A stretch of DNA of 64,000 nucleotides from Halicephalobus mephisto (taxonomy: Eukaryota > Nematoda > Chromadorea > Rhabditida > Panagrolaimidae), in contig SWDT01000062.1 of NCBI GenBank assembly GCA_009193035.1, forward strand, positions 124,001 through 188,000. Direction: 5' to 3'. Positions 1 through 11,195 of the stretch are shown in pieces. The notes below the pieces were generated by a model. The model ran no database searches and was not told the DNA's origin. It was given only the letters and a program-made list of their open reading frames with translations. A program made the translations under genes and the position numbers. Positions within the stretch are counted from its first letter, which is position 1; the number at the start of each line of letters is the position of its first letter.

Positions 1-38
1 CTAAGTTACGGTAAAAGTAGAAGTAGGGATGAACTTAC

Positions 39-367
39 TTTGTGATCGACTCTGTTCCTGACAGGAACACTGAGGGACTTTTTAAAGTACTCTACGGCGT
101 CTTCTACTTGTCCGGCACGTCTGAGACAGTCCCCGATGTAGAAGAGATTTGAAGCAGAGATTCCGGATTTTATTTGTTCCGATCGAAGGAAATACTTCAA
201 AGCGTCGTTGTAGCACTTGATGGAATAAAATTGGAGTCCGATGGAGTGCCAAACGAACGGGTCATTAGGGTTACAGTCGGCCACACGAAGAAGATGTTTG
301 AGAGCTTCTTCTACAGATTTTGTACCGTATACACGGGCCATTTTAAGGGGATACTGTGGATTGGGTT
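39..367 (-). CDS. Internal exon of an RMDN-like (regulator of microtubule dynamics) TPR protein
   Basis: One internal exon is visible; the rest of the gene lies off the left edge or was not found upstream. A TTTTTCAG acceptor ends at 368 and a GTAAGT donor starts at 38. The frame reads PNPQYPLKMARVYGTKSVEE and then helical TPR-like sequence with PNDPFVWHSIGLQFYS, DALKYFLRSEQIKSG and NLFYIGDCLRRAGQ. The order 'x-PNDP ... ALKYFLRSEQI ... NLFYIGDC' resembles the RMDN/RMD-1 family, which binds microtubules and acts in chromosome segregation in C. elegans. I infer the family from pattern memory only. Another TPR protein is possible. Confidence 0.6.
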
Positions 368-703
368 CTGAAAAATATAAAATTAGATCAGAGTAATTTT
401 TTTAAGATTAGATTTTGAATCCTTTCGTGTTCTCTTGTGGCTAAGATGAAGTCCTTTTATCTCTATCCTCAAGCCCCGCCCATTTGTTTTTTGTACTCTT
501 TTGGGCGTCAGAAGTTGCCTCAAATCTTGAGGCCTAAGAAACCAAAAAATAGTTCAAAAAAATTTTAATAAAAATCGATTAAGTCTCTTTTAATAAAAAT
601 TGATTAATAGTCTCTTTTAATGAAAATTGATTAATAGTCTCTTTTAATGAAAATTGATTAATAGTCTCTCTCAATGAAAATTGATTAATAGTCTTTCTCA
701 ATT

Positions 704-774
704 TTCTTTAATAGTGCAGTGGTTAACACGCATGACTGTAGTTCGCGAAACCCGAGTTCGATCCCCTGTAGGAA
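704..774 (+). pseudogene. tRNA-like repeat (degenerate tRNA or tRNA-derived element)
   Basis: A box A-like segment (agtgcagtggttaacacgc) is followed 36 bp later by a box B-like gagttcgatcc. The expected clover-leaf stems are imperfect: the acceptor arm TTCTTTA/TAGGAA pairs only in part. The same layout recurs at 1401 and 58150 with a shared TTCTTtgG-GCAGTGG start, which points to a dispersed tRNA-derived family rather than a working tRNA. Confidence 0.4.
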
Positions 775-1126
775 CTTTGTTCTTATTTCGTATTTTTCTA
801 AAATCTCAATAAACAAAAACAAAATTAGAAAAATTAATTTTCAAAAAATGATTTGTTTTTTGGTAGTACAGTAGTTAGTGCTGCGTATTATCAAAGTTGG
901 AACTCAGGGTTAGAGATTGAAGTTTGAACTTTTCGTGTTAAGAAACATCTGTAGTCTTTTATTTCAAAAATCTGTTTTATCTAAATTGATAGTTAAAAAT
1001 TAACTAAATTTTTCTAATTCAAAAATGACTCATGTTGTATCTTAACAAGAAAAATTAGAATTTGAAGTCGAAATTAAGACTGTTAACTTTGATGATATGA
1101 TGTGCTGTTTTATGAAAATTAACTAT

Positions 1127-1308
1127 CAAAGTTCAAGGTCGGAATTTGGGTTTTTCGTGGTAAGACATAATTTGGGAGCTATGCTTGGATTCGGAATATT
1201 CAGATACCGGCTCTATCAAGTTACGTAAGACAGAACAAGTTCTCGAAATGAACAAAAATCTACAAGTTGTCTTAACACGAAAGTCCAAATTCCGATCTTA
1301 AACTTTGG
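1127..1308. repeat. Long foldback (inverted repeat) with CGTG-core arms
   Basis: The left arm 1129-1174 and right arm 1263-1305 are near reverse complements. They share the blocks aaggtcggaatttggg / ccaaattccgatctt and ttcgtggtaagaca / tgtcttaacacgaa. A looser pair (ttcgtgttaaga at ~940, tcttaacaagaa at ~1040) lies just before it. The arms contain the same CACGAA/TTCGTG core as the arrays at 3.65-6.08 and 51.6-52.05 kb. Confidence 0.6.
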
Positions 1309-1400
1309 TCTTCGACTTTAATAATAAAGAATAGTTTTTTTATCAAAAAAAATGTAATACAAAATCAAAGTTTAAAGACTAATTTTCAAAGACGGTCGTT

Positions 1401-1470
1401 TTCTTTGGTAGTGCAGTGGTCACTACGTGTGACTGGCGTTCCTACGACCAAGGTTCAATTCCTTCCGGGC
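1401..1470 (+). pseudogene. tRNA-like repeat, second copy
   Basis: It starts ttctttggtagtgcagtgg and has a box B-like ggttcaattcc at 1452-1462. It resembles the copies at 704 and 58150. A weaker third relic (ttttttggtagtacagtag) sits at about 855-900. No intact anticodon arm was found. Confidence 0.4.
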
Positions 1471-3649
1471 ACAAGAAAGTACATCGCATTATCAAATTTT
1501 AAATGGATTTTTCTTTGCTTTGGGGAAATGTAGGATGAGGGAGACCACTATTTTGAAAACAAATTCAAGCCGGATGAATGAGCATAGGATGACTACGGAT
1601 AACATGAGTAATAGGAACAAATGAGCTTTCACATTTTTTGTGAATTATGGAATTTTTACAATTTTTTTTGAGTAGTTTTGGTAACTTGAAATTTTAAAAT
1701 TGAATCCAGAAGTAGTTTGGATTAAATTTTTCAGTAACTTTAAATTAGAATTTTAATTTGAGATCAAAAGATTAGAATTTAAAAACCGCAATTTTAATCG
1801 AATTTTAACATATTTAAATTTTAAAATTCAAATTTAATTCGATTTTAAAATTTAAAGTTAAACATTAAAAAAATAAAAATTTATTTAAGTTTTAAAATTT
1901 AAAAATTCAGAACTCTGAAAAATTCGAAAATTTTTGGAAAATTAGAAAATTTAAAAAATTCGGAAATCTTTGGAAAATTCGAAAATATAAAACTCGGAAA
2001 TTTTCAAAAATTTAAAAAATTCGAAAATATAAAATTTGGAAATTTTCAAAATATTCAAAAATTAGAAAATTTAAAAATCGGAAATTTTCAAAAATTTAAA
2101 AAATTAGAAAATTTTTGAAAAATTCAAAATTTATTTAAAAATCGGAAATTAAAATAAGATCTTCCTGCTTTTGAACTAATTATTTCAATATTTTGTGGCA
2201 GAAAACTGAAGTGAGTTTCCGTTTGAGAATCCGATTAGATATACAAATTTCCTATAAATCATCCAAGGTTCTAAGAAACTAATTTCAGCAGGGATTTCTG
2301 TAAATTATGCTGCTCTAAAAAGGAAATGAAAATTCTTACATAGCAATTTAAATACAAATTTTCCGGAATTAAAAAATCTGCAAAAACATGTGATTTTAGA
2401 TTTTTTTAATTCTGTAAAATAAAAAAAATTAAAAATTCTTAAATTTTAAAGATTTTAGAAAATTTAAAATTCTTAAATTTTAAAGATTTTAGGAAATTGA
2501 AAATTCTTAAATTTTAAAGATTTTAGAAAATTTTTCATAGGATTCTGGTGATTTTTAGAAATTTCCCTTGGATTTTCGAAGATTTTGGAAAAATTCAAAA
2601 ATTTCTACAAGAATCTGGAAAAATTCAAAAATGTCCATAAAATTTTTAAGTTTGAAAATTCTCAGCTAAAATTAAAAATGGTTTAGATTTTACAAGATTC
2701 TGGAAGACTTCAGAATTTTTTTTCTAAATTCTTGAAGACTTTAGAATTTTTTTAGATTTTGGAAGACTAATTTTTTACTTGGGTTTTGAAGACTCCAGAA
2801 TTATTTTCTAGATTCTGGAAGACATTAGAATAGTTTTTTAACTTTTTGGAAACTTCAGAATTATCTTTTAGATTCTTGAAGACTTTAGAATAATTTTTAA
2901 ACTTTTTGGAAACTTCAGAATTATCTTTTAGATTCTTGAAGACTTCAGAATCTTTTACTGGATTCTGGAGGCTTCTATGAGATTCTAAAAAATTTCAAGT
3001 CTTTATATTTTAGAAAGCTCTAGAAGCTTCGACGGGATTCTAAAAAACTTCAAAAACTTCAATAAAATTCCAGAAATTCTGTAACCTTCCGTCGGATTCT
3101 AGAATTTTCTATAAAATTCTAAAAACTTGCTTTAAATTTTAGAACATTCTAGAAATTTCAATAAAATTCTTAAAAAATTCAGAAAAATATAATTTTCTGT
3201 CAAATTCCAAAATTTTATAGAAGATTATCTTTAGAAAATTAAAAATTTTTACTTTTTAAATTTCTTTTTGGATTTATTCTGGAATTAATTAACGTTTTTT
3301 AATTCTTAAAAAATATTCCAGTGGGAGGATAAGGTTAATTGAGGATGATCTTCGGAATCCCCGGAAAGCCTAACTGGATTAAGCCAGAGGTTTCTGAAGA
3401 AACTCAATGAATAATCTCCGAATCCAGACAATGCTCGAAGATTTATTTCAAAGGTCATCGAACGTTTGAGGAATATCCTTTAATCTTTTCAGAAACATTC
3501 TAGTTTAATATTATAGTTCAGGAATCAAAGGGATTATTCCTTCTGAAACAAAATTGAGGATTCATAGTTATCGTCTCGTGACTTTCTAAAAACCAAAATC
3601 CAAAAATCATTAAATTTGTGGTCGAAAAATGAACGAATAGTCGTTTGTA

Positions 3650-4340
3650 GTGAGATTACTGCCTCTTAGGGATTCTTTTGGTCTTCATTCTTTGAAGAAA
3701 AGTTCAATTAATAATTCCAATACAAAATATGTTAAAACTACAACTCAAAGATGAATTTAATTAACTACAATTTATGTTTTTCATGGTAGGATTATAATAA
3801 TTTTTGAAATTTTCATTCTTTAAAGAAAAGTTCAATTAATAATTTTATCATGAAATATATTAAAACTACAACTCAAAGATGAATTTAATCAACTATAATT
3901 TATGTTTTTCATGGTAGGATTATAATCATTTTTGTGGTTTTCATTCTTTGAAGAAAAGTTCAATAATTCCAACACAATATGTTAAAACTACAACTCAAAA
4001 ATGAATTTAATTAACTACAATTTATGTTTTTCGTGGTAGGATTATAATCATTTTTGTGGTTTTCATTCTTTGAAGAAAAGTTCAATTAATAATTTTATCA
4101 TGAAATATATTAAAACTACAACTCAAAAATGAATTTAATTAACTACAATTTATGTTTTTCATGGTAGGATTATAATAATTTTTGAAGTTTTCATTCTTTA
4201 AAGAAAAGTTCAATAATTCCAACACAATATGTTAAAACTACAACTCAAAAATGAATTTAATCAACTACAATTTATGTTTTTCATGGTAGGATTATAATCA
4301 TTTTTGTGGTTTTCATTATCTAGCAGAAGATTGTAAGTAA
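3650..4340. repeat. Tandem array, ~125-bp units (about five copies)
   Basis: The unit contains tcattctttgaagaaaagtt, then aaaactacaactcaaaaatg, then tttttcatggtaggattata, and is repeated from about 3.68 to 4.31 kb. Copies differ by small indels. Within each unit the atcatgaaa and tttcatggtaggat blocks form a weak inverted pair, the same layout as the neighbouring array. Confidence 0.7.
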
Positions 4341-6080
4341 TGATCTCATCACGAAAAACACAGAAGTTGTAATTCAACAATAAATGTACTTAAGAATTCT
4401 TTGAGAACAAATTACAAGTAATGGTCCTGTCACGAAAGATACTCAAATTTTAATTTAGTAATATTATTTACTTAATGATTGCTAAAATATCTTTCGTGAC
4501 AAGATTATTCTTTTATTTAAGAATTTTTTATTTTTAAAATTTTTTAAAATTTTAAAAATTTTTTTATTTTTTTATTTTTTAAATTTTTTTGTTTTTTTTA
4601 TTTTTTCAAAATTTTTTTTGTTTTTTGAAGACAAATTATAAGTAATGGTCCTGTCACGAAAAATTTAATTTATTCTTTAGTAACAAATGTAGTTATCGAT
4701 TCTTTATTCATCTTTCGTAATAAATCCAACGTCATTTTATTTAAGGATTCTTTTAATCGTCATTTTCTAAAGATAAATTTTAATTAATAATCTTGCCACA
4801 GAAAGTACTTTTTCTTCAACAACAAACCTTACTGTTACTTTTTAAATTATCTTTCGTGGCGAGACTACTGACCTTTAATCTAAGAATTTCTTGTATTTTC
4901 AACCTCTGACAAAAATTTTCAAGGCATAGTTCTGATAAAAATGATAATTACCGTAAAATCTCTAATAGAAGGGCTGCCCGTCTATTGTTCAACTCTTTAA
5001 AAATGGTGCCCTTCAAATGGAGGTTTTACGGTAATTCATTTTTAGAGTAAAATTAACTATTGATATTTCAAGTACTATTCGTAATGTGATTAATTTTTTT
5101 TCAATCAGAAAACTTCCTAGATTTCTGTATTATTTCAAGTAATATAAGTAATATTTTTTTAAATTAACAAACTAACTTTCTGAATTTCTGTATTTTGAGG
5201 AAAATTTCAAGGCATAGTCTTGACACGAATAGTGCTTAATTGGTTTTTAACTATGAAATTAGACTGTAATCTTTAAGCAATTTTGGTGTCGAAACCAATA
5301 TTTCGTTACTTAGTGAATTTTTTGTTTTCTCAGAGAAAATTTGAATGATTTTGTGTGGAAGATAATCTACTTTTTAAAAATGAACTTAGTTCCTGGTTTC
5401 TAAGCAGCTTTCGTGTCGGAACCACTGTTTTGTCATTTGGCAGATCTTTATTCATCATTTAAAAACAAATTTCAATGATCTTGGGACGATACATAATCTA
5501 CTTTTTAAAAATGAACTTAGTTCCTGGTTTTTAAGCAGCTTTTGTGATCAGATCAATTTTTTTAAATTTCTTAATTCTCAATTTTAAGAAAAAAATTTCA
5601 AGTAATGGTCCTGACACGAAAGATACTTATTATTTAATAAAAACTAAATAATTATTTTTTAAGCAACTTTCGTGTCAGGACCGGTGATTTTCATTAGGTT
5701 TTTTTTCTTCATTAAAAAATTTCAAATAATGATCCTAACACGAAAAATATTTAAATATTACTTAATAAAAACTAAATAATTGTTTTTTAAACAACTTTCG
5801 TGTCAGGACCGGTGATTTTTATTAGGTTTTTTTTCCTTCATTAAAAAATTTCAAATAATAGTTCTGACACGAAAAATATTTAAATTATTACTCAATAAAA
5901 ACTAAATAATTATTTTTAAACAACTTTCGTGACAGGACCTTTGACTTTTATTTAAAATTTTTCAAATTTTCATTTTCAAAAGTAAATTTTAATAGTTTTA
6001 CACGAAAAATATTAATTCATTGCTCAACCATAGATTAAGTAGCAATTTTTGAACATCTTTCAGAATCAGACTAGTATTTT
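4341..6080. repeat. Array of drifting foldback units with GGTCCTGACACGAA-like arms
   Basis: Units of roughly 115-125 bp each hold a left arm such as ggtcctgacacgaaag and a right arm such as ctttcgtgtcaggacc around a ~50-bp AT-rich loop. The pair at about 5605-5685 is a perfect 16-bp inverted repeat. Later copies (5730-5820, 5850-5940) show single changes in the arms. Units become less regular towards 4.4 kb, where they merge with the preceding array. Confidence 0.7.
4946..5036. mobile_element. Short TIR element (MITE-like, ~91 bp)
   Basis: The ends read aattaccgtaaaatctc and, reverse-complemented at the other end, aattaccgtaaaacctcc. Subterminal blocks (tagaagggc / ttgaagggc) also match as inverted repeats. 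Short palindromic elements starting with TTACCGTAAAACCTC-type sequence are, to my recollection, common in Caenorhabditis genomes. The target-site duplication is unclear. Confidence 0.5.
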
Positions 6081-6224
6081 TCATTTTGAGACTTCTTTAA
6101 TCTTCATTTTCTTGGTATAACTTCCAAGTAATAGTTCCACTACGAATGATACATCCAGTTCATCATCCACAGACCTAATTACTAACGATTTAAAAATTAC
6201 AATTACTGTAATTATTATTGTAGA

Positions 6225-6755
6225 GACCGATGGATCAAAGAAAACATGAAAACTAGCATATATTAGAAAATGACGATCCTGAATACCTATTATCTCATGG
6301 AAAAACATAAATTAAGACCATAAACCTTCAATTTTGTCCGATTCACTTTTCTACTCATATGTATCGTATTTACTGTAAATTCACCTACATCATATCCATA
6401 AATCCTACTTTTAGATTAACTATACTTTTCTTCAAGAACATAATTACTATTCTTGTAAAAAATAAAAAATTTAAAGTTACTGTAAAAGCCAAAGATAGTT
6501 ACTGAAAAGAATAATTTTCCACTATAGTCAGTCACTGTTGAGAACAGCGGATCAAAGAAAACATGAAAACTAGCATATGTTAGAAAATGACGATCCTGAA
6601 TACCTATTACCTCATGGAAAAACATAAATTAAGACCATAAATCTTCAATTTTGTCCGATTCACTTTTCTACTCATATGTATCGTATTTACTGTAAATTCA
6701 CCTACATCATATCCATAAATCCTACTTTTAGATTAACTATACTTTTTCCTAACAA
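6225..6755. repeat. Direct duplication of ~200 bp, offset 318 bp
   Basis: The block beginning gatcaaagaaaacatgaaaa at 6233 recurs at 6551 almost unchanged through tcctacttttagattaacta. The short open frames in it are conserved only because the DNA is duplicated. I see no sign of a gene. Confidence 0.75.
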
Positions 6756-6985
6756 TCCAACAATTATATTTTAAATTTTTATTACTGTAAATGAGTATAA
6801 AAAATTCAAAAATAATTGTTTTCCAAAATTCAATAAGTCAGTTTTCTTTAGGGATTTCCACTTTAGCCGGAGAAAAAACACTTTTTAATTAAATTTTCAA
6901 ATGTGGAATTCGAAATCAAAGGCTGAAATTAAAAAATTATTCATGATTATTTTTATAAAAAAAACATTTAATTTGTTAAAAAAAT

Positions 6986-7783
6986 TTGATTCAAAGTATT
7001 TTTTTAAAATGTGGATCATCTGGTAGCTTATCGAGTACATATTCAGAATCCATCTCAGACTTCGATAAACACTTTTCCAAGAAAGAAAATCAGATAAGTG
7101 TGCAGGATTTTGTAAATCCGGTATTGGGAAAAGTAAGTAAACTCGCCTACATGGTTAGTAAACTTTCGATTAATTATTTTTGCAACTTTTTAAACTTTAA
7201 TCCAATTACTTTTAATAGTTGTTTTACAATGGATGAATTAGATCATTACGCAAAATTTGATGCATAATATATGGAGAAAAGTGAGCGAATTTTCGATCAA
7301 CTGTTTTCAGAGCATTCGTTCTCTATTGTATTTGACTAACTGAATAATTACAGTGGAATCTCGATATAACGTACCCAGGCTATAAGGCACGATTTTAAGG
7401 AATTTTAGTCATATTTGACCTTCGATAAAAGATACCCCAGGCTATAAGACACGATTTGTCCGGTCCCTTGAAAGTGCCTTATATCGAGATTCAACTGTAT
7501 TTCTTAAACAGATATTGTTCCGATAATTACGACTGACTAGTTTTTGGAAAAGCAATAAGAAACATGGGAAAAGTGAATTCTAACGATTTTGAAAACGTTC
7601 ATTTTCTACTTTAACTTTATTTTTTATTGATTTTAGGTACTCAAATCGTTTTTTCGAAAGGAATTTCCGGATTTCATGGATTATCTTGCTTCAAACAAAC
7701 GTTCGAAAAAATATCTACGGATTCTGAGTACTTTCGGGAAGCTCCAAGTCGGGACACAAGTGACTTCAGAAACCTACGTGTAA
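6986..7783 (+). CDS. 3' end of an unidentified two-exon coding unit (partial; possibly a gene relic)
   Basis: An open stretch ends in ...ISVQDFVNPVLGK at 7132, directly before a GTAAGT donor. A TTTTAG acceptor at 7636 joins it in phase 0 to an exon at 7637-7783 reading VLKSFFRKEFPDFMDYLASN and on to ...TQVTSETYV, then TAA. AATAAA at 7782-7787 overlaps the stop. The second exon recurs at 13806-13952 with one change, which is synonymous in this frame. No in-frame ATG was found upstream, so the 5' end is missing or uncertain. I do not recognise the protein. A 147-bp transposon sits in the 504-bp intron. It may be a relic of a larger gene. Confidence 0.35.
7351..7497. mobile_element. 147-bp TIR element flanked by TA (pogo/Tc1-type MITE)
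   Basis: The termini CAGTGGAATCTCGATATAAC and CAGTTGAATCTCGATATAAG match at 18 of 20 positions as inverted repeats, flanked by TA at 7349-7350 and 7498-7499. The duplicated locus near 13.66 kb has the uninterrupted site aataattatttctt with a single TA, giving a clean empty-site comparison. Two internal copies of ccaggctataag plus a cacgattt block lie in direct order. CAGT ends with a TA duplication suit pogo/Tigger- or Tc1-type mobilisation. Confidence 0.85.
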
Positions 7784-8149
7784 TAAAATATATTTTTTGT
7801 CAGATGAAGATTAAGTCACATAGTAAGGAGAGGAAACCAAAAACCACAGTTGTTGACATGAAGGGATATACGTCAAGAATCCAGATTAGCAAGTCAACTA
7901 AGGTGGTGGTGGCAGTTTTATGCCTAAGGGATATAAGTAAAAACCGCGTGTTGAGGATTATCCATGACGGAGGTTTTTCGTTATGGATGTTTGTGTTTAC
8001 AACTGGTTTACAAGACCAAGGGTCAAGTGGGTTAAAAAATACAACAAACAACATTAAAAGTATGCCAGCACAAAAAGTGCCACGGGGGACGAAATTGTTA
8101 AAAATTAATCTTGATGAAAATTTATGAAAAAGGATAATGTTAGATGTCC

Positions 8150-8700
8150 TCAACAGGATTATGGAAAGTTCTAAAAATATCTATAGAATTTCGGAACATA
8201 CTAAAACCTTCCATGACATTCTGGAAGATTTCAGAAATCATTACAGAATTCAGGAATTCTAAAAACATCTACAGAATTTTGAAATTCTAGAAGATTTCGG
8301 TCTTTATAGAATTTTGAAATTCTAAAAACATTTACAGAATTTTGAAATTCTAGAAGAATTCAGAAATCATTACAGAATTCTGGAATTCTAAAAACATCTA
8401 CAGAATTTTGAGATTCTAGAAGATTTCAGAAATCATTACAGAATTCTGGAATTCTAAAAACATCTTTAAAATTTCAGGAATCATTACAGAATTCTGGAAT
8501 TCTAAAAACATCTACAGAATTTTGAGATTCTAAAAGATTTCGGTCTTTATAGAATTTTGAAATTCTAAAAATATCTACAAAATTTTAGAAATTTCTATAA
8601 ACTTCTATAGAATTTCAAAATCTTTCATTATCTTTTAGAAAATTCTAGAAACTTTTGCAAAGTCCTCGGAAGTTTCAAAATCATTCACTAGCTTCCTCAA
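8150..8700. repeat. Minisatellite based on attctagaagatttcagaaa
   Basis: Repeats of about 70 bp contain attctggaattctaaaaaca, tctacagaattttgagattc and tagaagatttcagaaatcat. Related, more decayed sequence lies at 2.65-3.2, 25.3-25.5 and 28.43-28.8 kb. No coding potential is seen. Confidence 0.7.
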
Positions 8701-9114
8701 AATTCATATTCAAAAAAATTAAATTTCAAAAAAGCACGATAATCGACAAATTTGAATTTTAGACGAAGAATGAATGAATGTTAATTACAATTTTCATATA
8801 TTATGAATATTAAAAATGAGCTTTTTTAACGAAATTACCTCGATATGAATTTTTAAAATTTTTGATTTCAAACGTCGATTCTGAATCACATTATTTAAAT
8901 TATCAGAAATTTGCATCTTTTTAGAACTGTCTCGAAGCGAATTTTCAAAAGTTTTTGATTTTAGAAATTTAAAAATCTTCCAATTTTTTGATTTTAGAGA
9001 TTTTTAAAAAATTCAAAATTTTTGATTTCAGATTGTTTTCGAAATTTTAAAATCGTTATTTTTAATTTAAAGTATGTGTGTCAAAATATTCAACAATCCA
9101 GATCTCAGTAAAAA

Positions 9115-9166
9115 TTCGTTGATTGATTGGATTATCTATTTTCAATGAGCAGCCAATCAACGAATG
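9115..9166. repeat. Short hairpin beside LTR-like copy A
   Basis: ttcgttgattgattgg and ccaatcaacgaa form an imperfect inverted pair around a ~22-bp loop. It lies 90 bp from the end of the LTR-like repeat. Its role is unknown. Confidence 0.4.
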
Positions 9167-9253
9167 ACGAGAGAGTTCATCCACAGGGAGCTGATATATT
9201 CGTTTCCAAGCAATTTGATGATTCTGAAATTCATTCAAACAAAATGTTTTATC

Positions 9254-9569
9254 TGTCACGCCGAGTGACCCACGTCTAGATGAGAAGGAAAAATAGTATA
9301 GAAAAGGTTTATCAAATAAATGCCTTAGGCACAGTACAAAACACTATGTTGAACTCGACATAAACAATCAAGTGAACTTCACGCTAAGAGGAACTGTATG
9401 CTCTCTTGTCGGTGCTAAGACAATCCGTTCGGGACCAAATGTTTCTCGTAGGTACTAAAGCAATCCGTTCGAGACTAAGTGTTTCCTGTAGGTACTAAAG
9501 CAATCCGTTCGGGACCAAGCGCTCCCGGTTGGTTGCGCTTCCTATCAAGGATGGGTGCCCGATCCAACA
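9254..9569 (-). mobile_element. LTR-like repeat, copy A (possible solo LTR)
   Basis: Read on the minus strand it begins TGTTGGATCGGGCACC and ends GGCGTGACA, the TGT...ACA ends expected of an LTR. Inside are two to three copies of a block with ggtcccgaacggattgct and ttagtacctac. Similar repeats of ~320-335 bp in the same orientation occur at 12509-12828 and 15784-16117. No reverse-transcriptase sequence or clear target duplication was found, so the LTR call rests on termini and size only. Confidence 0.45.
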
Positions 9570-9774
9570 CAAAATTTATTTCTGAACTGTTTAGGTGTTC
9601 ATGTTTGCGAAAGTTCTGTAAATCATTTGAATTTACTTTTTACATCTTTAAGAATGACTATAAAGGAGTAGAAGTTCACAGATACATAGAAAATGACGAA
9701 GATACCAGAGCTGTGAAAATCTCAATGAAAATTTTCAAACAAAATTTCACTAAAAACTGCATAACATGGCATAC

Positions 9775-10390
9775 AGAAAAAGTAATTTTTGGTCTTGTAA
9801 CAATTGTTTACTGTAACACAATTGTCACATTTTTCATGAATATTTGGTATTTGTGACGGGAATTAAAACGTAATAGTGACTATTTCCATTTATTACTGAC
9901 CCAAAAGTTACGATTTTTTATCTGTAGTAACAAATTGAGATCATCATTATTAAGTTTTAATTTTCGTCACAAATGCCAAATATTCATAAAAATGTGACGA
10001 TTGTGTTGCATTTTCATCACAGTAAACGACTGGTGTAAAATCGTATATAATAATAGTATTTACAATTGTTACATAAAAACCGTAACTTTTGGCGTAGTAA
10101 CAGACATAAATTGTCACTATTATTTGTAATTTTCGTCACAAATGCCAAATATTCATAAAAATGTGACGATTGTGTTGCATTTTCATCACAGTAAACGACT
10201 GGTGTAAAATTATATATAATAATAGTATTCACAATTGTTACATAAAAACCGTAACTTTTGGCGTAGTAACAGACATAAATTGTTATTATTAAATTTTAAT
10301 TTTCGTCACAAATGTCAAATATTCATAAAAATGTGACGATTGTATTGCATTTCGTAATTTTTACTGACCCAAAAGTTATGTTTTTTTGTA
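9775..10390. repeat. Satellite with 169-170-bp period (about 2.5 regular copies plus degenerate flank)
   Basis: The block starting cgtcacaaatgccaaatatt recurs at 9965, 10134 and 10304, i.e. at 169-170-bp spacing. The unit contains ccgtaacttttggcgtagta and tgtgacgattgtgttgcatt. Related decayed sequence occurs at 16.49-16.59 and 17.53-18.06 kb, split by the LINE fragment. Confidence 0.75.
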
Positions 10391-10399
10391 TGTAATGTT

Positions 10400-10937
10400 T
10401 TAAAAACTTCTATGATATTTTGGAAACTTGAAAATATCCTATTGGATTTTAGAATGTTTTTCAGTAGTTTAATGTTTTAAAAATATTAATTTTGAATTAA
10501 TTAACTAGTCTGTGTCGAAATCTATAAAACAGTCGGCAGTAGAATTAAACTGAATTTTTATGTAACAACTGGAAAGATTCTTTTGATGCTCAGCGATCTT
10601 TTCGCGATGAAAGAACTAGATGTCATACGGTGTAATCTCGGGTACCCGAAGTCGACGGTTACCGCACCGTCAAGGCCTAGGACGAGGGAACCGCCAATGA
10701 TGGACCAACAGCTGAGTACATCCTAGATCACAGAGCTGCGGAATTAGAGATTAGGATTACAGCCAGGTCTAGTCAGCTAATTGTAGTACCAGTCGATTCA
10801 AGACAGTAATAGAGATAAAGAAAAGGGTCTTGATACCCCTAGTGTTCGGTGAATCTATGAAGGTAGCTGTTAGAGTTCAGAAGGACGGGAGGCTCAATAA
10901 TATCTGGGTGTTCGGCTATCCGAAGCTACCAAGGATT
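10400..10937. other. Interval without recognised gene between satellite and duplicated unit
   Basis: From about 10.55 kb base composition is clearly less AT-rich than the surroundings. It has no counterpart before the second duplicate at 14.48 kb, so it was inserted in unit 1 or lost from unit 2. No open frame looked like a known protein. A transposon remnant is possible but unsupported. Confidence 0.4.
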
Positions 10938-11137
10938 ATGTTTATTTTGATGCTGATCGGTTTGGAAGCTTTGATCCTGCTTAAAATCGATATAAAGATG
11001 AAATTTAATTTTAATTTTACTCCGATTTGGCTTGTCGACCTATGTTTACACACAGGACTTCCATGTTGAATTACAATAATTTCCGAGATTCAAAGGGTTA
11101 AAGCTGATCCAACATTGTCCTCATTGTTCTCCGCCTC

Positions 11138-11145
11138 TATAAAAG
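11138..11145 (+). promoter_or_regulatory. TATA box of the first TSP1-like gene copy
   Basis: TATAAAAG lies 51 bp before the ATG at 11196. It sits in a block identical to the one before the second copy (14678-14685), so the promoter was duplicated with the gene. Confidence 0.7.
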
Positions 11146-11195
11146 CAACCCGGATCATTGTCGAATCACTTGTTGAGTGAGTGTTGTCCAGAGGA

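Larger units (their letters stand above)
372..6080. other. Gene-free repeat-rich interval
   Basis: No credible exon was found. AT-rich low-complexity sequence fills 1.5-3.3 kb, with a degenerate 'gattctggaagacttcagaatt' motif at 2.65-3.2 kb. tRNA-like repeats lie at 0.7 and 1.4 kb, foldbacks at 0.9-1.3 kb, and a long array of foldback units at 3.65-6.08 kb. It lies upstream of the RMDN-like exon and may hold part of that gene's 5' end or introns. Confidence 0.6.

Noticed and set aside
3650..6080. CRISPR array
   Set aside because: The genome is eukaryotic; repeats are ~120 bp, degenerate and lack unique spacers.
7627..8127. 166-codon open frame (GTQIVFSKG...)
   Set aside because: The other reading of the same exon splices to the upstream block. 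The one base that differs from the duplicate within the exon is synonymous in that reading but changes an amino acid here. This frame is also cut at the duplication breakpoint in the second copy.
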